DNA of 64,000 nt from Alteromonadales bacterium alter-6D02 (GCA_002835545.1 PIZK01000029.1:25753-89752), one strand, 5' to 3'; numbered from the stretch's first letter, positions 38,001-45,571 are shown. Notes: generated by a model from the sequence alone, not told the origin. Translations and numbers: made by a program.

Positions 38001-38547
38001 AAGACCCGATTTACTTCAGTTTTGTGGCCAGCCTAAGTTGCTACATAATGCCGATGAACATGATGCATTCGTTATGCAACTGCTAGACAAAGCGGTACAA
38101 AAAGTAGATATCGTTTCGCCTTGGATTATCTATGAAAAACTAAAAACGACAGGGATCTTAGCTAAACTGCAAAGCTCCATTAGCCGAGGAGTGGCGATTA
38201 CCATTTATACAGACAAACACTTCAATACGACAGTCTCTAATCGCCTTAACGCACAGAAACAAAGGGCTTTTGAACATAGCTGCACCGCACTAAAAGAGCT
38301 AGGAGTATGCGTGAATGTCATCGATGGTATCCATAGTAAAATCATATTTGCAGACAATAAATATATGACGGTTGGATCATTCAACTGGTTTAGTGCAGCT
38401 AGAGAAGGAAAATATGCCAATGTTGAAACGTCATTAGTTTATGCAGGCGATTTAGCTAAAGAAACAAAAACTCATATCGACTTTCTCAACAACCGAATTT
38501 ACAGGCAGTATGTTAAAGACAGTGAATCAACAGAAGTCATTGCCTAA
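35023..38547 (+). CDS. SF1 (UPF1/DNA2-like) helicase with C-terminal PLD nuclease domain
   Basis: The protein has about 1174 residues. It shows Walker A 'NGPPGTGKTTFVLSVVASL' near residue 290, an inserted helical region (about 370-630), and Walker B 'LLIVDEAGQVSPD' near 692. Motifs V-VI follow as 'VGTVHSFQGAERKLVIFSQV' and 'LNVAVSRAKDSFLVFGD'. The last 160 residues form a phospholipase-D-like domain with 'HSKIIFADNKYMTVGSFNW' (HxKx4Dx6GS). Helicase-PLD fusions of this type are frequent in defence islands and probably cut foreign nucleic acid. I chose the ATG at 35023, which has AAAGGA at the right distance; an in-frame ATG lies at 35008. The gene is flanked by a 398-bp direct repeat that duplicates its 3' end. 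Confidence 0.85.
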   Translation: MDDLSWIRYWRNSLADADSGKGALKKRDLNGYHPTKRTNFSLGMLEPSDQILEKLFADENDNVLVIKAHYRPVLYTITKQHRQDYRGTTPQVLSPVICPIWITREGLFFSAGTPYIPRDILAPQADDKFTIAAVSDLDDFLTTHSTPSYSDDEIVSAIQSEETIAEQSKLWTQYYELAQGLFRDVCSKQKIYESYTLLENGVIGKIDDITGASTHILSLYDKLTDSNHSSPLFHSYATQSVSSHEACLISSETIADRLGHSNAQFPLAKAQRDALSHALNMSDSDILAVNGPPGTGKTTFVLSVVASLWIESALKEAEPPLIIAASTNNQAVTNVIDAFGKDFDEGNDELSGRWLPDVSSYGGYFPSAQKEDEASKKYQTRSFYSQLESLEYLDRAETHFIERAQASFAEMDFENTTEIKEHLLNQLKLNKQTLNHIQICWEKYSKQKQVIENLLGIEPEKTLEGLKQELECAKSLQSVTNISLLNWRNYLSDESIWLSIFSWLPFVLVKREAQRKNFIHQSLCVTANKLQCLPENLESAIEKVLAEQKIYIDELTTTYQQYLHHFQTFKKSEAEWNLSTRTTFPESSSIPSLEEVDSALDITVRFRMFRLAVHYWEARWLLTYRGEEDKLEGLANKTGLKAVLPRWKRRMMLTPCIVSTFHSLPSHMTYQAYAGESDFRTEYLINEIDLLIVDEAGQVSPDVAGASFSLAKKALVIGDIYQIEPVRQLNACIDIGNLKQSKLMTDNDEYESIQASGRSVVTGSVMHLAQRASRYHYKTKAEPGMFLQEHRRCYDELISYCNELCYSDLLIAKRGSANLESPYPPFGYLHVDGLAELFGGSRGNRLEAETIASWLASNRSRIEEYFEEPLEKAVGVITPFSAQVAAISSACNDYNIPTGKAEGQLTVGTVHSFQGAERKLVIFSQVYTKHSNGSFIDINTSMLNVAVSRAKDSFLVFGDMDIIAAVPKSKPRGLLSKYLLNQASNELKFNTGKRPDLLQFCGQPKLLHNADEHDAFVMQLLDKAVQKVDIVSPWIIYEKLKTTGILAKLQSSISRGVAITIYTDKHFNTTVSNRLNAQKQRAFEHSCTALKELGVCVNVIDGIHSKIIFADNKYMTVGSFNWFSAAREGKYANVETSLVYAGDLAKETKTHIDFLNNRIYRQYVKDSESTEVIA

Positions 38548-38636
38548 AGTTTTTTAACGACCACAAATTAACTATTACTAGCAGAGATAAAACTAAAAAA
38601 CCTAATGAGGGGGGCCAGTTTTAGTGCACCACTACA
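38239..38636 (+). repeat. 398-bp direct repeat, right copy
   Basis: This is the native 3' end of the helicase-PLD gene and its trailer, duplicated at 34380-34777. Confidence 0.9.
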
Positions 38637-38754
38637 TTACTAAAAAACTTTAACTGGGCAGCTTTAAAAGCAAGATCAAAGTGAGTTAATTAACCTACTT
38701 AATCGTCTCATTATTTGATACGATTAATTCAAATAAACGACTCAGAGATACACT

Positions 38755-38943
38755 ATGTGGATATGGCAGCATAACAATTGGCCTAACTTTATTTATAACA
38801 GCGCCGCTATCATGCCAAGGCTAGAGTCATGTATTCAAACAGTATCACCACTAAAACAATTCAGTGAGCTACTTTCATTAGAGCAGCGTTTAGATTGGGA
38901 AGCGTCAATATTACTCGACGAAATCCTTGCCTCAGCCAAAATT
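38755..38943 (+). pseudogene. Fic-family protein, N-terminal DUF4172 remnant
   Basis: The frame begins MWIWQHNNWPNFIYNSAA, the very typical start of DUF4172, the domain that precedes the Fic domain in a large family of Fic AMP-transferases. It continues to 'LEQRLDWEASILLDEI' and is then cut at 38944 by an inverted RAYT repeat. The Fic domain with its HPFx(D/E)GNGR motif is absent. This is the 5' end of a gene broken at the repeat. Confidence 0.78.
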
Positions 38944-39307
38944 GGATATCAACGACTCTGACCCCATTGATTGTGACCCCATTGATTGGACAGCCGAATA
39001 ATTAAGAAGCTAACAACATCACGGTGTCATTTAGATAGTGCATAACAAGCCTCGATTGGCGAGGCTTTCAATATGCTGGCATAGAATTAAGGATATCAAC
39101 GACTCGATATCAACGACTCTGACCCCATTGATTAGGGACAGAGTCGTTGATTCTAAAATGTATCGTTGTTGGGTGTCTAACGAGCCTAGACAACCGAATA
39201 ATTAAGAAGTTAAAACGTCACGGTGTCATTTAGATAGTGAATAACAAGCCTCGATTGGCGAGACTTCCAATATGCTAGCATAGATATCAACGACTCTGCC
39301 CCATGGA
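38944..39307 (+). repeat. RAYT-associated repeat cluster 9, multiple units
   Basis: Inverted copies at the left end, one core (CAGCCGAATAATTAAGAAGCT ... GCCTCGATTGGCGAGGC), further inverted copies, a direct copy (ACAGAGTCGTTGATTC) and a second core lead to a last inverted copy near 39280-39307. This is the rightmost member of the family in the window. Confidence 0.85.
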
Positions 39308-39435
39308 TTGCAAAGACTGGCCTTTTAATTAGCAGCGATTTAGCTTTTATTATAAACAATTTACGCTTGGGTCTTGAAAAATAAAATTTTAACCTTAAAT
39401 AATATAAGGAGATTAAATCAAAAGGAGAAGATAAG

Positions 39436-39618
39436 ATGTCATCGTTAACGCAAGCAAGATGCCCTTGCCGTGGTTGTGATAAGGTTGCTCGCAATGAAAC
39501 CGAAGTCGACGAACTTTTCGGGTTACGCGATATGGGGGATGGGACAATAAGAGTTCAATCATATTGCCGTGAATGCCGTAGCCTACATTGCAAAGCATCC
39601 GAACCACAATGTAATTAG
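39436..39618 (+). CDS. small cysteine-rich (zinc-ribbon-like) protein
   Basis: The 60-residue protein holds seven cysteines, arranged as 'CPCRGC' (residues 9-14), 'YCREC' (42-46), and Cys51 and Cys59. This is enough for one or two zinc sites. A strong AAAAGGAG ribosome binding site precedes the ATG. It converges on the adenine methyltransferase gene. Similar small 'QS.CRECRS' proteins occur on phages and islands, but no function is known to me. Confidence 0.65.
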   Translation: MSSLTQARCPCRGCDKVARNETEVDELFGLRDMGDGTIRVQSYCRECRSLHCKASEPQCN

Positions 39619-39674
39619 CACCACATATTCAGGTAGGATCCTGATGTACCTGCCTTCTAATAGTTTGCTTCTTG

Positions 39675-40202
39675 TTACTTACTAATAATGTGACTTATTC
39701 CATTTGGTATCTCGGAAAATCGATTTCCTCGATCCCATATCATCCACATGTATTCGCAACTATCTGAACCACCATTAACAAACCTAGGCCTGGGAACAAT
39801 CACTGGCGTTTTATTTGGAAAACCAACCTCAGCCCAAAAGTCGACCCTGCATCGCGAACCTAAGAAATTTACTCTTTGCAAGTAAGCTAAAGTTCCATCA
39901 GGAGCTAATTCAGACAGTGACTTTCTTATAAAGTCAATTGTAAGGCTAAATGGTGGGTTCGTAATAATCACGTCCTGTTGCTCAAAACTAGTACTCAAAT
40001 AATCGACACCTTCATCAATTTCAGCCCAATATTTTTGATCCTCAGGAAGCGGGATTCTGTCGAATATATTTTTAGTGCCACGGCAAGGTTCCAAGAACTT
40101 ATCATTAGGCCTTAATGTCAGTTGACTTATTAGTGCTTCAACTGTATTAACTGGAGTTGGATAATTATCCCTAGCAACTTTATTACCATTAGTACTGCTC
40201 AC
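39675..40202 (-). CDS. phage-type DNA N6-adenine methyltransferase (Dam-like)
   Basis: The 175-residue protein has the motif-I-like 'KFLEPCRGTKNIFDRI' (residues about 35-50) and the catalytic motif IV 'VIITNPPFSLTIDF' (about residues 78-91). The NPPF tetrad is typical of N6-adenine methyltransferases of the phage DUF/Dam group. The start is a GTG at 40202 preceded by AAGGAAA. No restriction gene is directly coupled to it, so it appears as an orphan methyltransferase. It could protect the island or its transfer intermediate from host restriction. Confidence 0.75.
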   Translation of the reverse strand: MSSTNGNKVARDNYPTPVNTVEALISQLTLRPNDKFLEPCRGTKNIFDRIPLPEDQKYWAEIDEGVDYLSTSFEQQDVIITNPPFSLTIDFIRKSLSELAPDGTLAYLQRVNFLGSRCRVDFWAEVGFPNKTPVIVPRPRFVNGGSDSCEYMWMIWDRGNRFSEIPNGISHIISK

Positions 40203-40489
40203 AAATATTTTCCTTATTATTTATCGTTAATACGTTGATGAATAGCAACCCTCTCGATAGTGCTGCTTATCATAACGGTGCGCGATTATACTAGAAGAAC
40301 ATATAACTGTGTGAACAAATGATTCAATCAATACTAAGCTAGATGAAAAAAATCACATGCCTTATCCTGAAAACATGGAGGATACATTTTCAAAAAAACG
40401 CCTTAGTTAATGCCTTAGTTCAATTTACAACTGATTGTAAATTATGTATTTTAATGGGATAAACTGACATATAAAGGAATAGCACCAAT

Positions 40490-41644
40490 ATGGAACATAG
40501 TAAGGTTTCTGAAAAGTCCAAACTTTTAGCAAGCTCATTTATTGAACGAATGGCCTGGGAGCAATGTCAGAAAATATTAAAAACGTTCAAGTTTTCAACA
40601 GGGCTTGGTGCACAAAAAACACTGGTAAAGCTAGAGAATGATTTTGACCATAGCGAAGTTATCGCTCAAAAATTCCTATCAGTAATTGAACCATTGCACC
40701 GAGACATGCTGCGTTCGGGTGACAAAACCATCATGGTTTTTAATGTTGGTGCTGAAACCCTATCAAAAGTCAAAGAACGAATTAGTAAAGTCAGCGTAAA
40801 AGTATCCCCTGAAAGTGAAGCATTTCCTTGCAGCTTACACCAAAACTCATTAACAGACGTTACAACAGATATAAAATTAGTATCACAAGAAAAAATTGAC
40901 GATAAGTCAATTTATTACTTTTCAACAAAACGCTCTATCACTGTAAAAAAAGAACTAACGCCGTCAATGTTCGATTTTGATGATAGCGTTGCAACCGCGT
41001 TAAGCAAGTACAGCAAAATAACTGCCATTTCAGAACAACCTCGCCAATATTTCGATGTCGTTGTACTTGATGAAAAGTTGAAAACAGTTGAGCTAAGGCT
41101 TGATATTGCCCATGCAGTTTCTGCTAAGGATATTTCGAAGCTTTTCATGGAGCTTAAGGGGGCGTTTCTAGACCTAATAGGAAACCCTAAATCTTTGGGA
41201 TTATTCTCTGACCCTATCAACTTCTTCCCAATGATAAATAAGACTTATGAAAATAAAGCTATTCGAATTTGTGAAATAAGTTTTACAACTGAAGATGGCT
41301 ACGTACATCATGAAAGAGACAGAAATACGATGTCTGATGATGGAACAATTAAAGGAGATGTTCGATTAGGGAAGTTCCACATCGGTGGGATTGAGAAGTG
41401 TAGCGATATTAACCTATACAGAATATCTTCAAGGTGGCCTAAAGCTTTTGAACAAGTTGATGTTAAATTTGACGTAGAAGTTAGCCTTAATTCTACTTTT
41501 AGAGAGTTAAGCAAATTAAGAGTTAGTGATAGAAACCTTGAGTATATCGAGTTCTCTAATTGCCCCTCATTGAAGGCTATGGATGCGATTATTTGTAAAT
41601 TAATTCAAAGTGAAAAAAATGACCTGCCAAATACTGCTTCGTAA
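40490..41644 (+). CDS. unknown protein, first gene of a three-gene operon
   Basis: The 384-residue protein has no signal peptide, membrane segment or motif I recognise. It is predicted to be soluble with mixed alpha/beta content. AAAGGA lies 11 bases upstream of the ATG. The next gene starts inside its 3' end (overlap of about 26-35 bases), and the third starts directly after the second. This co-transcription with a PD-(D/E)XK nuclease suggests a sensor or assembly partner in a defence module. That is an inference from context. Confidence 0.7.
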   Translation: MEHSKVSEKSKLLASSFIERMAWEQCQKILKTFKFSTGLGAQKTLVKLENDFDHSEVIAQKFLSVIEPLHRDMLRSGDKTIMVFNVGAETLSKVKERISKVSVKVSPESEAFPCSLHQNSLTDVTTDIKLVSQEKIDDKSIYYFSTKRSITVKKELTPSMFDFDDSVATALSKYSKITAISEQPRQYFDVVVLDEKLKTVELRLDIAHAVSAKDISKLFMELKGAFLDLIGNPKSLGLFSDPINFFPMINKTYENKAIRICEISFTTEDGYVHHERDRNTMSDDGTIKGDVRLGKFHIGGIEKCSDINLYRISSRWPKAFEQVDVKFDVEVSLNSTFRELSKLRVSDRNLEYIEFSNCPSLKAMDAIICKLIQSEKNDLPNTAS

Positions 41645-42026
41645 TGTTGAGGAGGACTTAAAAGATTCTCCTATAGTCCAACAAGCGTGTGCGGATATTA
41701 TAGACGTTGTTTGCTCCACAAAAGATAAGCATTCATTTCGCCATCTGACATATTCATCTTTAATTAACATGGCAAATTGTCAGCTGCAAGATGAAGAAGT
41801 TGCTAACGTTGTTCGTTATTTATGTGGAGACCGTATTCAGCTTCTAAAACTTAGACTGGAATATATTGCCCCTGAGCTTGAGCTAAGTTTTATATTGGAT
41901 GATGAGAATAGTCGCTCATTTTCTCAAGAGGGTGCAATAGCACACCCCAAAACAGGACAAGTTATTGAAGATGTTGAAAATAACATTTTCGTGTTTTTTA
42001 CACTAAATGAGAGCGTGTGCCAATAG
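41610..42026 (+). CDS. unknown small protein, second gene of the operon
   Basis: The 138-residue protein overlaps the preceding gene. The start is GTG at 41610 or ATG at 41619. It is acidic, with no membrane segment and no recognised domain. Its stop TAG is followed without any gap by the ATG of the nuclease gene, so translation must be coupled. It could be a structural partner or inhibitor of the nuclease, but nothing in the sequence decides this. Confidence 0.65.
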   Translation: MKKMTCQILLRNVEEDLKDSPIVQQACADIIDVVCSTKDKHSFRHLTYSSLINMANCQLQDEEVANVVRYLCGDRIQLLKLRLEYIAPELELSFILDDENSRSFSQEGAIAHPKTGQVIEDVENNIFVFFTLNESVCQ

Positions 42027-42692
42027 ATGCAAGATATAGATCAAATTAGCATCGGTCAGCTAAAAATGCTTAACCCTCATTTTGCTAGAGTCTGTTTAAG
42101 AGAGATCCCTCCTGCCACTTATGATGAGTGGATAGAAAGGCTTTATGAAGATATCGATGACATCATAAAAGAACATGTCACACCAAACTCTAGCTATCGT
42201 ATGGATGATCCAGAAGATAGATTTAATGTAGACATGGTCGGCTGGCTAAAAGAACGGGGATATGAAGCTAGACATGACGAGTGGACTAATGGCCATAGTG
42301 ATATTTGTGTAACATGCCCCAAATGGAATACTTCATACAGGTGGATTGGCGAATCGAAAATTCATAAGGATTACGATCACTTACTTGAGGGCTTTAAACA
42401 ACTTACATCCAGATATTCATCAGGGTTGACAGGGGAAAGTCAAGGGGGCGTTATTATAATCAATCGCAATAAAGATCTAGGTAATGTAATGACTACCTGG
42501 AAAAAGCGATTAGAAGGGCAACCTGACGATATTTTTACAAACTTGAAGATATCTAACTGTGCTCAAAATCCATTTTCTTTTTATTCGACTCATAACCACT
42601 CTCGAACATCCATTGAGTATAAAGTAAGGCATATTCCTGCCAGTGTTTATTTTAAACCTATCGACAAAAGTGCAGTTAATAAAAAATCATGA
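42027..42692 (+). CDS. PD-(D/E)XK nuclease-like protein, third gene of the operon
   Basis: The 221-residue protein contains 'EDRFNVDMVGWLKERGYEARH', then 'GHSDICVTCP' and 'RWIGESKIHKDYDH'. It thus offers the Glu, Asp and Glu-x-Lys pattern of PD-(D/E)XK nucleases at usual distances (about residues 63, 91 and 109-111). It starts immediately after the stop of the previous gene. A terminator hairpin follows about 115 bases downstream. With two unknown partners it forms a compact operon of restriction or abortive-infection type. I know of no described system with this make-up. Confidence 0.65.
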   Translation: MQDIDQISIGQLKMLNPHFARVCLREIPPATYDEWIERLYEDIDDIIKEHVTPNSSYRMDDPEDRFNVDMVGWLKERGYEARHDEWTNGHSDICVTCPKWNTSYRWIGESKIHKDYDHLLEGFKQLTSRYSSGLTGESQGGVIIINRNKDLGNVMTTWKKRLEGQPDDIFTNLKISNCAQNPFSFYSTHNHSRTSIEYKVRHIPASVYFKPIDKSAVNKKS

Positions 42693-42805
42693 GTGAGATT
42701 GCCATAATTAAAATCTAAATTATGGCAGTCAAATTCGCTAAAAATAATTAACATCTAATATATATTAATGTACTAGGGTAATCCCCCTTTTTTGCCTACT
42801 ACAAA

Positions 42806-42837
42806 AAAGCGAGCACCACTTTCGCAGTACTCGCTTT
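42806..42837 (+). terminator. terminator-like hairpin after the three-gene operon
   Basis: AAAGCGAG at 42806-42813 pairs with CTCGCTTT at 42830-42837 over a 16-base loop. The downstream T tract is short, so termination may be modest. Confidence 0.55.
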
Positions 42838-42867
42838 CTAAAATTGACCTGACAAATCAGCTATTCG

Positions 42868-42917
42868 GTTTCCAACTTCAATTGCAGTTTCCAACTACAT
42901 TGTCGCGGTTTCCAACT
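42868..42917 (+). repeat. three GTTTCCAACT repeats, possible transposon terminus
   Basis: GTTTCCAACT occurs at 42868-42877, 42887-42896 and 42908-42917, with spacings of 19 and 21 bases, twice within the longer CGGTTTCCAACTT. Read on the minus strand it is AGTTGGAAAC(C/T)G. Repeated short sites of this kind are found at ends of IS21-type elements. No matching transposase is present in the window. Confidence 0.5.
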
Positions 42918-42943
42918 TGATCTGTCGTGATCATGGTTAGCGG

Positions 42944-43071
42944 TAATAAAGATTGTGACTAGAGCGGCTAAATTTTAAAGCTAATTTTTACACTTACCTT
43001 TAATAAAGTCTGTGACTAAACTTATTCACTTAAAATAAATTCGCTCTTTTATTTAATAAAGTTTGTGACCA
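42944..43071 (+). repeat. Tn7-like left end with three TnsB-type sites
   Basis: TAATAAAG(A/T)(T/C)TGTGAC(T/C)A occurs three times, at 42944-42961, 43001-43018 and 43054-43071. The sites resemble the Tn7 TnsB-binding site (ACAATAAAGTCTTAAACT) in the AATAAAGTCT part. Three separated sites over about 130 bases is the layout of Tn7-L, the end distal to the tns genes. The orientation places the element to the right, towards the TniQ genes at 61.8-63.9 kb. The exact tip is not clear; it probably lies between 42923 and 42934. Confidence 0.6.
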
Positions 43072-43088
43072 ATAAATCGATATTACGT

Positions 43089-45353
43089 TTATGCCCTTTC
43101 TTGTTGGGAAGCTAAGTACCTTAATACTTTATTTGATTGATGAGCAAAAGCAACGTATTTACTATCAATTGGGTTTCCTGTTTCAGGATGCTCAGCAGTT
43201 ATTAGTGGGTCTCCGTTTTTCTGAACCATAGCTTCAAACAGTTCAACTTCATCTAGCTCAGCCGCAAGCATCAAAGGTGTAAAGCCATTAATCCTAGTTT
43301 TATGACCGGCATTAGCGTCAGAACCTGCATTAATAAGTAGTTTAGCAATTTCTCTCATGTTACCTAATGTCATGAACTCTTTTATCCTGTCTACTATCAA
43401 GTTATGCCCTGAATCTGTAATGTTTTTAAACATTGGATCTTGTAAATACTTCTCGTAATTTCTTTTAACTTCATCCAATGTAGCGCCCATTAAGCCGTTA
43501 GAGTGCCTCCTTATTGTATCTAATAATTCATTATTCAGAGGATGGTTTTTTATTAGCGCCTTACTAACATCAGGCCTTTTAATCATTCCAATCCTAGATA
43601 ATGCTGAGAAGAGCGCAGATGTTTTATCAGTATTCCCTCTAAAGTTAACGTTTGCTCCCATCTCTATGATCTTTGCTACGACTGCTGGCCTGCCTGTATC
43701 AACAGCACATACCAGAGGTAATAGTTCTTTTTTGGATGTTTTAGTATTAACAACATCTTCACGATGTCTAATAGAGCTTATAAGCTTAAATAAGGTATCA
43801 TCCATGCTTGAACCATGATCTAGCACATCCATTTGCAAGATAGAAAAAAGTAATGCTGATTCATTGGAATCAGAAAGTGCATTTACATTTACCCCTTTAT
43901 TAATCAACTGAGCAACTGCTTCCACCTGATTCATCCATGAAAAGTAGACTATTTGAGGCATATGCTTACCCCAAGTATCTCCAACAACTATTTTTTTATT
44001 TGGGCTTCGGAAATTAGGCTTAATGCTTTGTTCAAAAGCACCTAATAATGGTCCTATCCTTTGTGATGCATTTGAAGAGGTTACATTAAACTGTAAAGCT
44101 GGTGGAAAATGCTTATGAAATGTTGCTTCATATAGTTTTAATTCCCAATCCTCTACAACACTATCAAAACGATTTACTTCTAATTGGCTTTTATCTTCTT
44201 TATGTAAAGGTATATCAATACCAAATAGGATTGCAGAGTTTTTCAACCTCTTAATGAAAGCTTTATCTGGTGTAGGTTTAAGGCTAGAAGCAATACTAAG
44301 GGCTTCTTTTATAATTTCAGGCATCGATGGCCCAGCAAAAAATAAAGCTTTTTCAAACGTTACTTTAAAATGGCTGTTTGCTTCTTTAAGCTCACCATTC
44401 AGAGCATGCCATCGAGCACGATACCAGTTCAGCCAATATCCCATATTAAATTTGGAATGCTTAAAAGTTGAGACTTCAAGCTCGTCAATCAACGTTTTTG
44501 AGCACTGTTTTCGACCTGCATCAGAAAGTTCTTTATTTTCACCCTTTTTATAAAAAATGTAATCTATCTCTAGCCCTTGCTCCCCTAGCGGTTTGAGCCA
44601 ATCTTGATTTTTACTCTTTAAATGCCATATATATTGTTCAACTTGACTTAAGCTCAGTACAGCAACATTGACTAATTTTTCTGGGTAAATATTGGCATAA
44701 TTTCGCTGTAAATTATCGATAAAACGGGCTGCTAAAATAACAACTTTAATCTTCTCCCATTCATGCCCTTCAACTTCAGAATTAGGAAGATAATCTGGAA
44801 TATTTGTTATATTAGATAGCTTTGGCAATTCATCATTACTTTTCCAAAGCTTGAAGCGATGACGTTTTTCTTTTGGAATAAATTTAAGAAAGCTATCCCA
44901 CCACTCAACATTTGAAGATAACCAATCAAACCCCTGGGTTATCCCATTAGGATGAAGGTTATTTCTCATTAAATAATTTGGCCCCTCAATTACTTTTCCC
45001 ATAAAAAGATTGAATTCAACAGCAATTGTATCGAGGATCCACCGGGTAAGAATTGCTTCAGTCTCGACTCTGGTAATACCATCCATAGGAGTTGAGTTTA
45101 CCAATTCAATATACTCTCGCATCATTGATTCAAATTTAGCTTCTAGTTTTTTAGAAAAGTCTTTATTGATGAACTTAGAAAGAGGAACTGAAATAGATTC
45201 TTTGAATAAACTTGAAGCTAAGGTATAGGGCTGGTCATATTTGAAAGCAAAAGTGTCTAGCTGTTTATTCGATGCTTTAATTCCTATTGCACTCGCGATA
45301 ATGCGTACTATTTCAACAGGTGTCATAAATGGTTGGCGCTTTTCTTTAAGCAT
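43089..45353 (-). CDS. ankyrin-repeat protein in operon with a HicA-like toxin
   Basis: The protein has about 754 residues: a long N-terminal alpha-helical region of unknown type (about 1-430) and a C-terminal series of ankyrin repeats (about 460-740). Examples are 'NQVEAVAQLINKGVNVNALSDSNESALLFSI', 'GRPAVVAKIIEMGANVNF', 'AKLLINAGSDANAG' and 'GFTPLMLAAELDEVELFEAMV'. It has no signal peptide. The ATG at 45353 lies inside the end of the HicA-like gene (8-base overlap). An immunity or sensor role next to a toxin is possible but not shown by sequence. Tn7-like end repeats lie just beyond its stop. Confidence 0.8.
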   Translation of the reverse strand: MLKEKRQPFMTPVEIVRIIASAIGIKASNKQLDTFAFKYDQPYTLASSLFKESISVPLSKFINKDFSKKLEAKFESMMREYIELVNSTPMDGITRVETEAILTRWILDTIAVEFNLFMGKVIEGPNYLMRNNLHPNGITQGFDWLSSNVEWWDSFLKFIPKEKRHRFKLWKSNDELPKLSNITNIPDYLPNSEVEGHEWEKIKVVILAARFIDNLQRNYANIYPEKLVNVAVLSLSQVEQYIWHLKSKNQDWLKPLGEQGLEIDYIFYKKGENKELSDAGRKQCSKTLIDELEVSTFKHSKFNMGYWLNWYRARWHALNGELKEANSHFKVTFEKALFFAGPSMPEIIKEALSIASSLKPTPDKAFIKRLKNSAILFGIDIPLHKEDKSQLEVNRFDSVVEDWELKLYEATFHKHFPPALQFNVTSSNASQRIGPLLGAFEQSIKPNFRSPNKKIVVGDTWGKHMPQIVYFSWMNQVEAVAQLINKGVNVNALSDSNESALLFSILQMDVLDHGSSMDDTLFKLISSIRHREDVVNTKTSKKELLPLVCAVDTGRPAVVAKIIEMGANVNFRGNTDKTSALFSALSRIGMIKRPDVSKALIKNHPLNNELLDTIRRHSNGLMGATLDEVKRNYEKYLQDPMFKNITDSGHNLIVDRIKEFMTLGNMREIAKLLINAGSDANAGHKTRINGFTPLMLAAELDEVELFEAMVQKNGDPLITAEHPETGNPIDSKYVAFAHQSNKVLRYLASQQERA

Positions 45354-45561
45354 AATCAACTTCCATTGTCATAATTCTTTTAAGGTTTCGTTTAAAGTTA
45401 AGATGTGATCGTCTATCACTCGGCGTACAAGGAACTGCAATGCGACCACCTTTAGGCGCATATATTAAGCCGTGCTTCTTTCCTTGTTTGAACACCCAAC
45501 CAGATTTAATTAAGTGTTTTACCAGCTTACTAATTTCTTTATCTTTACTGTATGCGGACAT
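45346..45561 (-). CDS. HicA-like toxin (mRNA interferase fold)
   Basis: The 71-residue protein follows the HicA pattern: 'VKHLIKSGWVFKQGKKHGLIYAPKGGRIAVPCTPSDRR' has the aromatic/Gly-rich strand, the His next to Gly and the 'R.AVP' strand, followed by a basic tail. HicA toxins are small double-stranded-RNA-binding-fold ribonucleases, normally paired with a HicB antitoxin. Here the partner gene, overlapping by 8 bases, is an ankyrin protein instead. The start is the ATG at 45561 (a TTG at 45567 is also possible). No clear ribosome binding site is visible. Confidence 0.65.
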   Translation of the reverse strand: MSAYSKDKEISKLVKHLIKSGWVFKQGKKHGLIYAPKGGRIAVPCTPSDRRSHLNFKRNLKRIMTMEVDYA

Positions 45562-45571
45562 AATCAAAATA

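Noticed and set aside
42944..43071. CRISPR-like array because of three regularly spaced repeats
   Set aside because: The repeats are only about 18 bases and imperfect, there are just three, no cas genes are near, and the sequence fits Tn7 TnsB sites better.
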